The notes under the pieces: generated by a model
The model's input: only the letters and a program-made list of their open reading frames with translations
What the model was told of the DNA's origin: nothing
Database searches by the model: none
Program-made: the position numbers and the translations under genes
DNA from: Arbacia lixula
Lineage: Eukaryota > Echinodermata > Echinoidea > Arbacioida > Arbaciidae
DNA length: 64,000 nt
NCBI GenBank assembly: GCA_963669155.1
Contig: OZ022587.1
Span: 19,368,214-19,432,213 of the forward strand
Reading direction: 5' to 3'
Shown: in pieces, positions 63,455 through 64,000 of the stretch
How the letters are laid out: each line of letters opens with the position of its first letter
How positions within the stretch are numbered: the first letter of the stretch is position 1

Positions 63455-64000
63455 CTAAGATATTTCTCATATTTTCCCCAAAGTAGATAATAATTTCCAT
63501 TATTTACGATGGATTGTGACACAAAAGCAAAAACAAAAACAAAAACAAATGTATGTAACAACTAGTAAATACTGTCACATTTGCAGGCCTTGGAAAAATT
63601 AATAGCCACTGTGGTATGCAATACACAAAAGTAATTTTCATTTCAGGACAATTTACCCTTCAAAATAAATGTTCATGTTCTCAAATGGAAATTCATTTCA
63701 AATTACAAAATATGCACCTGGTTGACAAAAATTCAACCATTCTTGGGAGGAGTGATTATGCTTTCAATTTTGAGTATAGGGTGAGCAACGTTCACATAGG
63801 CATGATGTATTGCTATGGTGTATCGCCTGTCCTGATTGCAAAGTAGACACAACCCTGAGGCTTGTGTTTTACATTTCAAGGAAAAGTTATCTGCCAACTT
63901 GCAGTAATTAGCTCTTCTTCGTCCTACAAGTCCTACAACCTATAACTTTGCTGGATCCAGTGTTCATGTCTGTCTGTCAGAAATGCCTTTTGTGTCAATG
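63455..64000. other. Right edge, no supported gene
   Basis: AT-rich sequence. An exon-like stretch at about 63650-63780 is discussed under rejected items. Confidence 0.4.

Noticed and set aside
63648-63780. Possible exon (TTTTCATTTCAG acceptor, GGTGAGC donor, open frame FTLQNKCSCSQMEIHFKL)
   Set aside because: Splice sites look fair, but there is no recognisable domain, partner exon or codon bias. Evidence is too weak to call a gene.

Overview
The window reads as nuclear DNA of an invertebrate deuterostome. An echinoderm (sea-urchin-like) is the best guess, by inference from gene content: a type II membrane C-type lectin with SEA and hyalin-repeat (HYR) domains, a multi-IQ sperm protein 17, and a divergent intron-containing rhodopsin-class GPCR. 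The sequence is AT-rich, coding exons are small and GC-richer, introns are long, and mobile DNA is dense. No operon-like or organellar feature is present, and there is one 200-N assembly gap.

Layout. (1) 1-979, minus strand: the first two coding exons of a class A GPCR that runs off the left edge. (2) About 980-4500: intergenic DNA with long TC and CA microsatellites. (3) 4511-26942, plus strand, possibly to 28439: a 12-exon gene whose splice phases all join. It encodes a cytoplasmic polybasic/proline-rich region, one transmembrane helix, a SEA domain, a Thr/Pro linker, a HYR domain and a C-type lectin domain. Its last intron holds a 5.6 kb transposon with a 180-bp tandem array and a decayed ORF. 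(4) 26975-35573: transposon-rich DNA, including a Tc1-like element with Sleeping-Beauty-type ends and a Mutator-like element (34-bp perfect ends, 9-bp target duplication) that contains a second element packed with AACTGG motifs. (5) 35574-59721, plus strand: an SPA17-like gene with an RIIa dimerisation/docking domain, five IQ motifs and a long acidic C-terminal exon carrying 24 tandem 9-residue units. Two shorter C-termini are possible. (6) 59722-64000: downstream DNA with a 16-nt motif present four times and a 1.8 kb inverted-repeat element.

The three genes are not an obvious functional unit. The lectin looks like a cell-surface adhesion or recognition protein with an autoproteolytic-type SEA motif. 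The SPA17-like protein is expected in sperm flagella or cilia, where RIIa domains dock AKAP-type helices and IQ motifs bind calmodulin. The most distinctive content is the lectin architecture, the expanded SPA17 with a variable tail, and many inverted-repeat elements whose target-site duplications can be read directly.

Exon boundaries come from reading frame, GT/AG sites and phase agreement only. No transcript or database search was available.
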